A DNA stretch of 64,000 bases, taken from positions 1,302,001-1,366,000 of the forward strand of contig CAWDLR010000003.1 in NCBI GenBank assembly GCA_963803125.1, in the 5' to 3' direction. Origin of the DNA: G963675935 sp963803125. Its GTDB lineage: Bacteria > Planctomycetota > Planctomycetia > Pirellulales > Thermoguttaceae. Made by a program: the position numbers and the translations under genes. Shown piece after piece: positions 38,281-46,602 of this stretch (its first letter is position 1; every line of letters begins with the position of its first letter). The notes beneath the pieces are model-generated. The model made no database searches. It saw nothing but the letters and a program-made list of their open reading frames with translations, and was not told the DNA's origin.

Positions 38281-38681
38281 CTGCTTGCCTTTCAACCGGT
38301 TAGCTTCCCGGTCATCTTCGAGACCCCGGGGATCGAGGCGCAGCCGCTCATGCTCCGACGTGGAAAATTGGGGGCAATAAGCGGCAAGTAGCGAAAATGG
38401 GGATTGCTGGAACTGAATGGGAAAATGCGCCTGTTCCGGAAACACTGGTTCTGCGGGATTTGCGTGACGAAGTGGTTGATGTGGCGGTCCAATGCCACAT
38501 CAGTTTTTCTTCGATTGTTTTCGTCCGTGCGGTCGCGGGGGCGTTGCTGGTCAAAGCGACTCGCCGTCGTCCTAACCGTAGATGGCAACGAAGGGGCTCT
38601 TGTCTCCTCGTCTGATCAATTCTGCGCCGGCACTGTCCCCATCGTGAGTCCGCACCACTTTCTCGGAGAGGATCAGAAGTA
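38281..38681. other. Intergenic region, no gene seen
   Basis: Between the DUF2079 and omptin-like genes, both on the plus strand. Apart from the hairpin terminator at 38477, I see no coding signal; the open frames here lack family features and start signals. A promoter for the omptin-like gene should lie after 38510. Confidence 0.6.
38477..38509 (+). terminator. Rho-independent terminator after the DUF2079 gene
   Basis: Perfect 9-bp arms TGATGTGGC (38477-38485) and GCCACATCA (38494-38502) with an eight-base loop, followed by GTTTTTC. It lies 200 bases after the DUF2079 stop and 180 before the next gene on the same strand. Confidence 0.65.
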
Positions 38682-39872
38682 ATGAAAGTCCTATTTCGTT
38701 GTTTCCTGCTGCTTGTCGCCGCGGGATGTTCCGCGGGCTTCGCTTGGGCCGACGACGAGTTTTTGTTCCTGAACAAGGAGACAAAGCCCGCCGTCGTCGA
38801 AAGGCATCCGGGATCGGCATTCTCGTCGGATTCCGCAGAGGCGATTCCCCCCGGCAAGCAGAATTCCGCCGAGTCGATTCTTCCCGGCAAGCCGGATTCC
38901 GTGGAGATGCCAAGCTGCGTGCAAGAGCCGGCTTGCTGCGACGGCATGTGCGCGGCCATGCAGAGTTGCGATCGCGTGTGGACGATCGACTACCGGGTGA
39001 AGACGTTTTTCGACAGCAACACGACATACCAGTTCGGCGTGCAGGAGTACCTTGCCAATCCCTACGCGCCGCTGAGCAAATTGTCGTGGCCGCTGGACTC
39101 GACGTGGGACGGCTTGCGGATCGGCGTCGAAAAGCCGAACTGGCGGGCGCATTTCGAGTGGCTCACGCCGATGGTGCACGACACCTATCGCGACATGGCC
39201 GATTATGATTGGTCCGGGCCGGACAGGGATCCGGCGTCGTTGTCCAGTTCGCCGGAACGCTGGACCGACGGACAGAGCATCGAGCTGGAAGGCAGTTTCA
39301 AGCTGCTCGACCACATCTTGCAGGCGCCGATCGAACTTTGGCCGGTGATCGGTTTCCGTTTTCAGCGGTTCGACCTGATGGCCCACGACGGCGATCAGAT
39401 CATCAACGACGGGACTCTGGTCCCGCTTCCTCCGCCGGTGGGCTATCACTGGACGGAGGACATGATCAGCTTTAACCAGCAATACTACATGGCCTACATC
39501 GGCGGGCAGCTTCGTAGAGATTTCAACGTCGCAAACTGTCGCCCCGTTACGCTGGTGTTCCAAGCCGATTGGGCCGACACTTGGGGCTACAACATCGATC
39601 ACCATATCTCAGGCTACGAAGCCGACGGCACCCACCGTTACACGATGGAGAACACCCAGGGCGGCGCCTTCCACCTGGCGCTGACCGCCGAGACGCCGAT
39701 CAGTTGCCGGTTCTTCCTGGGCCTCGAAGCCGAGCACCTCGAAATTCGGACTTGGGGCTCGCATCACCTGGTCGAGACCGGAACGCAGACCGACAACGAG
39801 ACCTGGACCAACGGCGTGATGGCCACGTCCGACCAGAATTCGCTGACGGTTTACCTCCGCGGCAGGTTCTAA
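38682..39872 (+). CDS. Omptin-like outer-membrane aspartyl protease
   Basis: 396 residues. Signal peptide MKVLFRCFLLLVAAGCSAGFAWA; the Cys at position 16 is not in a clear lipobox. After a 75-residue low-complexity Cys/Pro linker, a barrel of about 300 residues begins. Omptin signs: LSKLSWPLDSTWDG resembles the OmpT SQLDWKF stretch, and ADYDW holds Asp174-x-Asp176 where OmpT has Asp83/Asp85. NIDHHI holds Asp306-x-His308 where OmpT has Asp210/His212. The alternating strands end in aromatic YLRGRF. It would cleave peptides at the cell surface. The match is by motif and topology, not alignment. Confidence 0.6.
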   Translation: MKVLFRCFLLLVAAGCSAGFAWADDEFLFLNKETKPAVVERHPGSAFSSDSAEAIPPGKQNSAESILPGKPDSVEMPSCVQEPACCDGMCAAMQSCDRVWTIDYRVKTFFDSNTTYQFGVQEYLANPYAPLSKLSWPLDSTWDGLRIGVEKPNWRAHFEWLTPMVHDTYRDMADYDWSGPDRDPASLSSSPERWTDGQSIELEGSFKLLDHILQAPIELWPVIGFRFQRFDLMAHDGDQIINDGTLVPLPPPVGYHWTEDMISFNQQYYMAYIGGQLRRDFNVANCRPVTLVFQADWADTWGYNIDHHISGYEADGTHRYTMENTQGGAFHLALTAETPISCRFFLGLEAEHLEIRTWGSHHLVETGTQTDNETWTNGVMATSDQNSLTVYLRGRF

Positions 39873-39925
39873 TCCTCGACGGATCGCACAATACGAATGC
39901 TGCGGCGGCAGTTGCACTGTCGCCC

Positions 39926-39957
39926 GGGCCGGCAGCACAACTGCCGGCCCGGTTGTT
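39926..39957 (+). terminator. Palindrome/terminator after the omptin-like gene
   Basis: GGGCCGGCAG (39926-39935), five-base loop CACAA, CTGCCGGCCC (39941-39950), then GGTTGTTTTC. The perfect stem and T-rich tail fit a terminator between two convergent genes. It may also be a member of the GGCAGTTGCACTG repeat family. Confidence 0.6.
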
Positions 39958-40004
39958 TTCAGTTGGGCGTCAACCGTCGCTCGCCCGCTTCCGCGTCCGC
40001 GCAC

Positions 40005-41207
40005 TCATCTCCGCAAGCTCACGCTGAGCGACATGAACGGCCCCGGGTCAATGTCCACGCGGTCAGTGCCGACCGAATCCCACTGCCGGCCGGAGAACGA
40101 GTAGCGATCAAACGCGTAACCGCCGACCAACTCGGCCGACAGCCAGGAACGGATCGGGAAGTCCAATCCGAGTGTTACCCGTTGGTCGTAGAGAAAGAAG
40201 CGATCGCTTTCGACGATCCGGTCGCGGAGCGTATAGACTTCGTTCGACCAATCATAACCGGCGAAGGCATTGACCCGCTCGGCGATCTTGTAGACCGCCC
40301 TGGCGTGGATCGTGTGGATCAGCATGTAGGAAGCGAGAAACGTCCAACGATCGGTCGGTTTGTAGCTAAGCATGAACGGCAGACCGATGTTTGCGTGGAA
40401 CTGATCCGACGGATTGTAGCTGAACGAAACGCCGGGAATCGGGAACTGAATCTCGCTGGTCGGCGAATAGAGGAGCATGAAGAGCCAGCCATTGTGCTCG
40501 CCGGAGGGGATGCGATACATGGCGTTCATACTGACGTTCATTTCGCGAATCGAGGCGAAAGGGTGATCGCTGGCCGATCCGACGCTGACGCCCCCGCCCA
40601 ACATGCGGTCGCCGCTCAACTGCCGCATGTACATCAGCCCGACCTGGGCGTTCCATAGTTCGCTGGGGTACGGCTGGTGGGAATCGGGGAGTATCGCATC
40701 GGTATCGATCAAGCGGTTATGAACGCCGGCGGTAATCAGCAGGCGATTCGGCGAATCAACCCACAACGGGTAAGCCAGCGTGAAATCCTGTCCGACCATC
40801 TCCCAATTGGCCGCTTGGCCTTTGACCGGCTCGTTGGGGAACCAGAACGCCCGATAACCTATCGGCCCTTGGTCGCCCACCCCCATCCCCATTCCCATTC
40901 CCAATCCAAGACCGGAGGCTCCAAAACCGAAGGTCGGCGGCGCGATCTTCTGTTGATCGACGGGCGGTAGCCGCTTTAGCTCGTACGGCTGCATCGGCGC
41001 GTCGTCCACAGGCAAGACCGGCGGTGCCACGATGGCGTCGGCATTCGCCGCCGGATCGAACTCTCTTCCGAACGCAACGTCGCCGGGCCGCTGATTCGGC
41101 TCGGCCAGCGGCTCTTGCGCCGAAGCGCGGCAAGCGACCAGCCCACCGGCAATGCAGAGCAGCAGCGACATCCAGCCGGCCGGGGCGACGCCTCGTCGAT
41201 GCATCAT
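40005..41207 (-). CDS. Outer-membrane beta-barrel protein of unknown function
   Basis: About 400 residues from the ATG at 41207; 41204 is equally possible. The signal peptide is GWMSLLLCIAGGLVACRASA. A proline-rich linker and a glycine/methionine run (GLGLGMGMGMGVGDQG) precede alternating amphipathic strands such as LGGGVSVGSA, AELVGGYAFDRYSF and a final PFMSLSVSLRR. Such barrels with DUF6268-like strands are frequent in planctomycetes. It is convergent with the omptin-like gene. No transport substrate can be inferred. Confidence 0.65.
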   Translation of the reverse strand: MMHRRGVAPAGWMSLLLCIAGGLVACRASAQEPLAEPNQRPGDVAFGREFDPAANADAIVAPPVLPVDDAPMQPYELKRLPPVDQQKIAPPTFGFGASGLGLGMGMGMGVGDQGPIGYRAFWFPNEPVKGQAANWEMVGQDFTLAYPLWVDSPNRLLITAGVHNRLIDTDAILPDSHQPYPSELWNAQVGLMYMRQLSGDRMLGGGVSVGSASDHPFASIREMNVSMNAMYRIPSGEHNGWLFMLLYSPTSEIQFPIPGVSFSYNPSDQFHANIGLPFMLSYKPTDRWTFLASYMLIHTIHARAVYKIAERVNAFAGYDWSNEVYTLRDRIVESDRFFLYDQRVTLGLDFPIRSWLSAELVGGYAFDRYSFSGRQWDSVGTDRVDIDPGPFMSLSVSLRR

Positions 41208-41360
41208 CTGGTCCCGCCCTGTTGAGCCATAAGTTGCCACCCGGTCCGTTCGCTGCGAAAACGTGAGATCGTAACGAGATTTGGTCTTTTGGACAAGAGA
41301 CTCGCACGGCCGGGATTGGCCGCGATTCTCCAGCGTAACCCGGGCCGCCGCAACCCCCAA

Positions 41361-43583
41361 CTACAGTAGCCCCAACTGCTCCATCCGCAGCGCCAGCCGC
41401 TTGGCAAGGGGGCCGGCGGCCGTGGCGGCTTCGCCGGCGTGCTCCAAAACGACCACAAACGCCACCTTCGGCTCGTCGGCGGGGGTGTAGCCGGCAAACC
41501 AGGCGTGGCTGGGCCGATCGCCGCCCGTCTCGGCGGTTCCCGTCTTGCCGGCAATCGGCAGCGATTGGATATAGACCGTGGCGTGAGCGGTCCCCTTCGC
41601 ATCGGCCACCACCCGCCTCAGCCCCTCGCGCACTGCATCAAGTGTCTGCGGTGACACAGGAATCAGATTGTCTCCCTCGCCTCGTGCCCCCTGGCCCCTG
41701 GCCCCTGACCCCTGACCCCTGATCCCCAGCCCCCAGCCCCTAGCCCCCTCCTTCGCCACATGCGGCGTCACCAGCCGCCCGCCGTTGGCCACCGCCGCGA
41801 TCGCGCGGACCATTTGCAGCGGCGTTACCCGCAGCGAGCTTTGGCCCACCGACATCGACTGCGTGTCGGCGGTCCGCCACGGGTGGTGCTCCAAGTCGCG
41901 GATGTTTTCCGGGCAGGGGAGCGTGCCAGCGGCCTCGCCCGGCAGGTCCGCGCCCGTCGGCCGGCCAAAACCGAATCGACCGGCCCAATTGACCAGCGGC
42001 CGCGGGCCCATCGACTCGGAGAAATGGAAAAAGTAGACGTTGCAGCTCTCAGCCAGGGCATCGGAAAGCGTGACTTCGCCGTGGCCCACGCCTTGCCGGA
42101 CGTAGATTTCGCACCGCTGACGATCCGGCTGGTGCAGATAGCCTTGACAGAAGAATGCCGTTTGCGGGCTGACGGTCGCCGATTCCAGCAACGCCACCGC
42201 CGTGAGGATTTTGAACGTCGAGCCGGGCGGGATCGCCATGCGGCCGACGCGGTCGAAGAGCGGATCCGACCGGTCGGCCATCAGGGCCTCGATCTGCTCG
42301 CTGCTGCCGCGGACAAACAGATTAGGATCGAACGTGGGGGCCGAAGCGGCGGCAAGAATCGCCCCGTCGTGCACGTCGATCGCAACAATCGCCCCCCCGC
42401 CCAACAAAAAGGGGTCAGAACTATTTTCCTCTGAAAAAGAGTTCTGACCCCTTTTTGCGGCGGGCAGGCGACGTTCCAAGGCGCTGCGGAGCAGGTCTTC
42501 GGCCGTGCGCTGCAAAGCCACATCGAGGGTCAACTCCACGTCGCGACCGGCCGCAGGGGCCAGCCGGCGATAAGATGTCACGACGCGGCCGCTGCGATCG
42601 GTCTGCTCGACGACCACGCCTGGACACGCCTGTAAAAGGGTTTCGTACCGCTTCTCGACGCCCAACCGACCGACGCGCTCGGCTCGCGGTTGGGGTGGGG
42701 CAGACATTCCTGTCTGCCAGCCGGCTGGCTGGTCGGCTGTCAGGAATGCTTGCCCCACCGGCGCCGTCGTGTCCCTTTCTTCTCGCAGCCCGAGGTGTCC
42801 GAGCACATGAGCGGCCAGTGTGCCTTGCGGGTAGATGCGCCGGCTGATCTCCACGATCTTCACGCCGGGATAGCGGGCGGCATGACTCTCGATCTCTGCA
42901 ACCACCGCCGCCGAAACATCTTCGACCACGATCTGCGGTTGCAGTTCCTCCTTCGCGATCTTCCGCGGCGGCGGCGGGTCGTCCAACAGCAGGTGGCGGA
43001 CGCGGGCTGTCCAGGAGTCGTCGGCCACTTCCGCCGTGGTCTCCGGCGCCCGGCCCTCATTGATCGACGCGGAGATGCGTTCCACGCGAGTTTGGATCTT
43101 CCGCGTCCGCGCAGCCCACTGTTCCTGCGACAGGCCGCACAACTTCGCCAGCCGTTGCATCAGTTCAGCCTTCTCGGCCGTCACCTTGGCCCTTTCCGCC
43201 GCGAACTTCTCGGCATTTTTGCGTTCGGTCTTGGGCAGCCGCATCCGCACCAGGTTGCGCAGCCATCGTTGGTCGGGCGGCTCTTGCAGCCAGCGATATT
43301 CGACCGCCACGGCGCGAATTGTCTCGTCGCAGGCGAGCACCGTGCCGTCGCGGGCGAGGATGCGACCGCGGGCCGCCGGCAGAACGATCTCCCTGGCCGT
43401 CAGGCGCAGCGCCTCGGCGCGAAAGCCAGCCCCCTGCGTCACCTCCAGTTGGGCCACGCGGCCAAAGATCACCAGCAGCGCCGCCGCGAAGCCCACGGCA
43501 CAGATCCGCAGCCGCCGCCGCGGATTGGTCACCGCCGGCTTCGCAACATTGCTCCGATGAAATTGATGCCAGTCGAAGAACAT
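41361..43583 (-). CDS. mrdA: Penicillin-binding protein 2 (peptidoglycan transpeptidase)
   Basis: About 740 residues from ATG 43583. An N-terminal transmembrane segment (LRICAVGFAAALLVIFGRVAQLEV) and a dimerisation/pedestal domain precede the transpeptidase. All three penicillin-binding motifs are present: S-x-x-K in PPGSTFK, S-x-N in ESCNVYF, and KTGTAE. It would cross-link peptidoglycan during elongation. Three repeat-derived inserts are in frame: near VGQAFLTADQPAGWQTG, near GQNSFSEENSSDPF, and a Gly/Arg stretch GARGWGLGIRGQGSGARGQG. No rodA gene is next to it. The frame extending to 43667 comes from repeat sequence. Confidence 0.88.
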   Translation of the reverse strand: MFFDWHQFHRSNVAKPAVTNPRRRLRICAVGFAAALLVIFGRVAQLEVTQGAGFRAEALRLTAREIVLPAARGRILARDGTVLACDETIRAVAVEYRWLQEPPDQRWLRNLVRMRLPKTERKNAEKFAAERAKVTAEKAELMQRLAKLCGLSQEQWAARTRKIQTRVERISASINEGRAPETTAEVADDSWTARVRHLLLDDPPPPRKIAKEELQPQIVVEDVSAAVVAEIESHAARYPGVKIVEISRRIYPQGTLAAHVLGHLGLREERDTTAPVGQAFLTADQPAGWQTGMSAPPQPRAERVGRLGVEKRYETLLQACPGVVVEQTDRSGRVVTSYRRLAPAAGRDVELTLDVALQRTAEDLLRSALERRLPAAKRGQNSFSEENSSDPFLLGGGAIVAIDVHDGAILAAASAPTFDPNLFVRGSSEQIEALMADRSDPLFDRVGRMAIPPGSTFKILTAVALLESATVSPQTAFFCQGYLHQPDRQRCEIYVRQGVGHGEVTLSDALAESCNVYFFHFSESMGPRPLVNWAGRFGFGRPTGADLPGEAAGTLPCPENIRDLEHHPWRTADTQSMSVGQSSLRVTPLQMVRAIAAVANGGRLVTPHVAKEGARGWGLGIRGQGSGARGQGARGEGDNLIPVSPQTLDAVREGLRRVVADAKGTAHATVYIQSLPIAGKTGTAETGGDRPSHAWFAGYTPADEPKVAFVVVLEHAGEAATAAGPLAKRLALRMEQLGLL
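41685..41750. repeat. CCCCTGG/CCCCTAG microsatellite-like repeat inside PBP2
   Basis: A run of 6-8 base units (CCCCTGG, CCCCTGA, CCCCAG, CCCCTAG). It encodes the Gly/Arg-rich insert of PBP2 before its KTG motif. A sister array is at 43670-43720, just upstream of PBP2. Confidence 0.75.
42406..42456. repeat. In-frame AAAAAGGGGTCAGAACT palindrome in PBP2
   Basis: Perfect 17-bp arms (42406-42422 and 42440-42456) around a 17-base spacer. It is read through in frame as about 17 residues in the transpeptidase region, upstream of the SxxK motif. It shares its outer half with the purL element at 21604. Confidence 0.85.
42695..42759. repeat. In-frame GGTGGGGCAGACATTCCTG palindrome in PBP2
   Basis: GGTGGGGCAGACATTCCTG (42695-42713) and the inverted CAGGAATGCTTGCCCCACC (42741-42759) with a spacer containing GGCTGGCT. 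It adds about 22 residues before the VEKRYE segment of PBP2. Confidence 0.8.
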
Positions 43584-43669
43584 CGAATTGGAATCGCGCG
43601 AAAAGCAAGGTGCGAAACCGCAAGCGGTCGTGCCCCCGCGACCGCAGTCGCGGGGCGTTCTCACCAATC

Positions 43670-43720
43670 CCTGACCCCTGACCTCTACCCCCCAGCCCCT
43701 AGCCCCTAGCCCCTAATCCC
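43670..43720. repeat. CCCCTAG tandem array
   Basis: Units CCCCTGA, CCCCCAG and CCCCTAG repeated between the LOG-family gene end and the PBP2 start. The G-rich complement (GGGGCTAGGGGCTAGGGG) could form a quadruplex on the transcribed side. It partly overlaps the last codons of the LOG-family gene. Confidence 0.7.
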
Positions 43721-44726
43721 TCGCATCGGACACGTCGTCCACCGCCCCGCGATTGATGCAATCGATCAACTGCCGCAGGCGGCCGAAACTCCGGCGATCA
43801 AAAGCGAATACCAGCCGGGGCAGGGCCGACAGTTCCAATTCTTCTCGCTCCTCGGGCAAGGGGCCGCTCGGAGCGAAGCGGCCGTGCAGCAGTATGTCCT
43901 GGAAGCGGTCGTTGATCTCTTCCAACAGCGGCCCGCTCAGCGGCCGCTGAAGGCGAAACACTAGGTTGGTGCGCACGTAGCGCATGCTGTGGTAGACGCT
44001 GTAGAATCGCAGAATCTCTTCGACCGCCTCCTCGACCCGGTTGGTCCGTCGGTAGAGCGACAGGTCTTCGACGCCGATCATGCCGAGATCGAGAAGCTGG
44101 TCGCGAACAAACTGGTCGAAGGCGGTCCAGTAGCTGCCGTGTGGTTCATCGAGCAGCAAGACGGGCATCATGTCGTGCTTGCCCGTCTGCAGCAGCGTCA
44201 GCACCTCCAACCCCTCGTCCAAGGTGCCGAAGCCGCCGGGCATCAAGCAGAAGGCGTCGCTCTCCTTGACGAACATCAGCTTGCGGGTGAAGAAATACTT
44301 CATGTAGACCAACTTGCGATCGCCGGTGATAATCGGGTTGGTCAACTGCTCGAAGGGCAGGAGGATATTTAGGCCCATCGAATGCTCGCGGCCGGCACCG
44401 ACGTGTCCCGCCTCCATGATCCCGCTGGCCGCCCCCGTCACGACCAACCAGCCGTGCGCGGCCATCCGCCGGCCAAACTCCGCCGCCTGCTGGTAGGCCG
44501 GCTGATCGGGCGTGCTGCGGGCCGAGCCGAACATCGTCACCTTGCGGCTGCGGCGGTACGGCGAAAAGACCTTGAACGCATAACGCAACTCGCGGAGCGT
44601 GCGGCTGATGATCTTCAAGTCGCCGCGGCTGGTGTGGTCGTCGGCCAGTTTGTCGGCCGACTCCTTGATCGTCTGGATCAGCTCGGCGATGCGATTCGGG
44701 GGCGGGGGCGATGGTGTCTCGTTCAC
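43713..44726 (-). CDS. LOG-family (TIGR00730-type) nucleotide 5'-monophosphate hydrolase
   Basis: About 337 residues from GTG 44726 (VNETPSPPPPNRIAELIQ). Rossmann core: VTMFGSARST, GAASGIMEAGHVGA and the signature PGGFGTLDE, with MKYFFTRKLMFV between. Family members remove the base from nucleoside 5'-monophosphates (cytokinin activation or PpnN-like nucleotide turnover). Length and the C-terminal 100-residue extension fit the larger bacterial subgroup. The longer frame to 44849 crosses repeat DNA. PBP2 follows on the same strand after about 130 bases. Confidence 0.8.
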   Translation of the reverse strand: MNETPSPPPPNRIAELIQTIKESADKLADDHTSRGDLKIISRTLRELRYAFKVFSPYRRSRKVTMFGSARSTPDQPAYQQAAEFGRRMAAHGWLVVTGAASGIMEAGHVGAGREHSMGLNILLPFEQLTNPIITGDRKLVYMKYFFTRKLMFVKESDAFCLMPGGFGTLDEGLEVLTLLQTGKHDMMPVLLLDEPHGSYWTAFDQFVRDQLLDLGMIGVEDLSLYRRTNRVEEAVEEILRFYSVYHSMRYVRTNLVFRLQRPLSGPLLEEINDRFQDILLHGRFAPSGPLPEEREELELSALPRLVFAFDRRSFGRLRQLIDCINRGAVDDVSDARD

Positions 44727-45034
44727 GCCGTCTCTTGTACCACGAATCGCCGCAGGACGGAAGGCAGAAGAATGCCGACAGCCGCCCCCCCGCTTACCCA
44801 AGCTCTCTCGCAACCTCCCGAGGGGCGGGCACTTCCGAGGGCTGCGCACTTCCGAGGGCTGGGCACTTCAGTGCCCAGCAAGGACTCGAAAAAGCGCCCC
44901 GCCAGAGGGGGGCGTTCGATGGCGGCTCTCCCCGGCTTCCCGCGACAACTTCCCCTCCGCCAGTCGCCCCAGGACCGATCATCCTATTGTCCGTCCGGCA
45001 AGATGTGGTACAATCGTCCGCAGTGGCCGACATT
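44727..45034. other. Repeat-bearing intergenic region before tRNA-Pro
   Basis: Contains a duplicated GGGCACTTCCGAGGGCTG-like unit (44825-44860) and a perfect palindrome GCTGGGCACTTCAGTGCCCAGC at 44858-44879. No gene is seen. The tRNA promoter should lie in the last 60 bases. Confidence 0.6.
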
Positions 45035-45110
45035 CGGGGCGTGGCGCAGTCTGGCTCAGCGCGTCTGAATGGGGTTCAGAAGGTCGCAGGTTCGAATCCT
45101 GTCGCCCCGA
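45035..45110 (+). tRNA. tRNA-Pro (GGG)
   Basis: Full cloverleaf. The acceptor CGGGGCG (45035-45041) pairs with CGCCCCG (45103-45109), with discriminator A at 45110. The D-stem is GCGC/GCGC. The anticodon stem TCTGA/TCAGA holds loop ATGGGGT with anticodon GGG at 45071-45073. The T-arm is GCAGG TTCGAAT CCTGT. CCA is not encoded. Its 3' half is the left attachment site of the integrative element. Confidence 0.93.
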
Positions 45111-45112
45111 CA
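45065..45112. other. Left attachment site in tRNA-Pro
   Basis: It starts in the anticodon stem and runs to two bases past the tRNA end. Paired with 52749-52796; the first 24 bases and the last 13 are identical. Confidence 0.85.
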
Positions 45113-45180
45113 TCTTAAAGCCTTTTGTAGCAATGAGTTACGAAAGGCTTTCTTTTTGCGAGTGCGCAGCCATTGGCCTC

Positions 45181-45200
45181 CGTGCTACGCCCGTGCTACG
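45181..45200. promoter_or_regulatory. Putative integrase arm sites, left pair
   Basis: CGTGCTACG twice in direct orientation at 45181-45189 and 45192-45200, an 11-base step. The same 9-mer recurs near both ends of the element and was not noticed elsewhere in the window. Confidence 0.65.
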
Positions 45201-45325
45201 GTCGCAAGAATTCTTGCCGATCGCGTCGGTGGACACTCCCCGTGCAGCACCGATGGTGCTATGATGGCCGCACAAGTCAGGATCGCATCGACAAACGAAC
45301 GCCAACAAATAGGAGGAACCGAACA

Positions 45326-45748
45326 ATGCCAGATTCGTCTCCGCATGATCCGGCTGAGTTTGACTGGAACGAGATGAGTGGTGTTGCCAAACCTACACCG
45401 GCGCGACATCAGCCCCCCTCCGACCTTCCAGACTGGACGAACCTTCCGCCGTTGACGCCGGACTGGAGCCGTAGCCGTTTCTTTGCGTTCCGCCTGATGA
45501 TTACCCCGGTCATCATGCGGGTAGTGTTCGTCATCGGACTGCCTGTGATCGCCATTGGTACGCTGATCTACTTCGTAGCCATATACAGCAATGCCCGAGA
45601 AGTCACCGTCCTATTTTTTCCATTCGCCCTGCTGTGCTGTGTGGCCCTGCTGGTTCTCTGGCGGATCGCCTGCGAACTGGCGATGGTGGCCTTCAGCATC
45701 AACGACCGGCTGGGCGAAATCGCGGCAGAGTTGAAGAAGAGAAAGTGA
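45326..45748 (+). CDS. DUF4282-like membrane protein
   Basis: 140 residues from ATG 45326, which has a strong AGGAGG nine bases upstream. The first 50 residues are Pro/Asp-rich and soluble. FFAFRLMITPVIMRVVF leads into two transmembrane helices (about 63-85 and 93-113). The family-like ending LWRIACELAMVAFSINDRLGEI, then a basic tail, follows. DUF4282 proteins have no known function. It is the only plus-strand gene in the element and lies between two arm-site pairs, so it may be an accessory gene. Confidence 0.7.
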   Translation: MPDSSPHDPAEFDWNEMSGVAKPTPARHQPPSDLPDWTNLPPLTPDWSRSRFFAFRLMITPVIMRVVFVIGLPVIAIGTLIYFVAIYSNAREVTVLFFPFALLCCVALLVLWRIACELAMVAFSINDRLGEIAAELKKRK

Positions 45749-46023
45749 GTCTCTTTGCGCCAAATTCTTGTCGCGTGTAGCACGAGCGTAGCACGGGCAT
45801 TGCAGACAGGTTCGCAAGTGCTGATACTACAAGAGCTTGCGACTACAGTACGTATGATGGCACGTCAGAATGCCGTTGTTTCGGCCCCGTTTGCACCCTC
45901 TTTACCGGACCCGGCCGGTCGGTAGCCGATCTTCGGCCACCCCCGCCACGAACTGGGGTAAACCGACTAGCCGTTTGGAGGGGGTGCCACCCTGCGCCCG
46001 TGCCGGCTCGTTTCCAAGTCGGC
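45749..46023. other. Intergenic, contains second arm-site pair
   Basis: The 9-mer in inverse orientation occurs at 45787-45795 (CGTAGCACG), with an 8-of-9 match at 45776-45784, again 11 bases apart. No gene is seen in the remainder. Confidence 0.6.
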
Positions 46024-46242
46024 CTACCGACAAGTCGGCAGTGCTTGTTCTGTTACGGGTATATCCGTAACGCGACGGGCTCGATAGCCCGCCTGTTTAC
46101 AGGCCGGCCCGCAAAACTTGGCGTCAGTTCTGGCGGGGCGAAATGGCTTCTCACACCACGCGCAGCGGTACAGCTTACCGGGCCGGAACACTACGACCGC
46201 GCTCGGGAACGGCGCGGGGTGGATGCTGTTGCCGAACCGAAG
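46024..46242 (-). pseudogene. Continuation of the Dam-type methylase past an in-frame TGA
   Basis: After the TGA at 46243-46245 the same frame stays open for 72 codons. It reads LRFGNSIHPAPFPSAVVVF, the normal C-terminal block of phage Dam methylases. A zinc-finger-like tail CAWC...FCGPACKQAGYRARR (C-x2-C, C-x3-C) follows, ending at a TAG at 46024-46026. The TGA sits where relatives have Arg in G-R-L, as expected from CGA to TGA. The tail is either lost, read through, or the stop is a sequence error. Confidence 0.75.
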
Positions 46243-46602
46243 TCAACCGCGAAGTAGGCGAATCTCCGCAGCCCAGGGCTTGATGATCTCATGCCACCAT
46301 TTTGTATCTGTGCGGGCGGGAACCAGCATGACCACCGTAGCACCCTCTAGGCTCGATTCCCACGCCTTGTGAACCCATAGGCCGAGTGCCCGGCCATAGG
46401 GCGGATTGCACCAACAGCGGCCAGTCCAGGGCTGTTGTAGGCCGTCTTGCTCGGGAGTGAAGTAGCGGGGGCATTTGGCGTTGTCAGGTAGGGCGCACGT
46501 GTCCAACGTGAATGGCCCATACTTTCGATCCATGCGGCGGAAGAAACCCATAGGGGTTGGATACAGGTCAGTCTTTGCGGGGCCACTCATGCAAGCGATC
46601 AC
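46243..46602 (-). CDS. Phage-type DNA N6-adenine methyltransferase (interrupted)
   Basis: 119 residues before an in-frame TGA. The Dam_phage pattern is clear: DLYPTPMGFFRRMDRKYGPFTLDTCA at the N terminus, the catalytic motif NPPY in CWCNPPYGRALGLWVHKAW, and VVMLVPARTDTKWWHEII. It would methylate adenine in element or host DNA. The frame continues past the stop with the rest of the domain and a zinc-finger tail (to 46024), so the listed ORF lacks its last structural block. Its start overlaps the upstream gene by four bases. Confidence 0.8.
   Translation of the reverse strand: MIACMSGPAKTDLYPTPMGFFRRMDRKYGPFTLDTCALPDNAKCPRYFTPEQDGLQQPWTGRCWCNPPYGRALGLWVHKAWESSLEGATVVMLVPARTDTKWWHEIIKPWAAEIRLLRG

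Noticed and set aside
45173..45325. Longer start for the DUF4282-like protein
   Set aside because: The extension covers the arm-site region, and the AGGAGG site points to ATG 45326.
46243..46245. Selenocysteine reading of the TGA in the methylase
   Set aside because: Relatives have Arg at this place, and no SECIS-like hairpin stands out directly after the TGA; a CGA to TGA change explains it.
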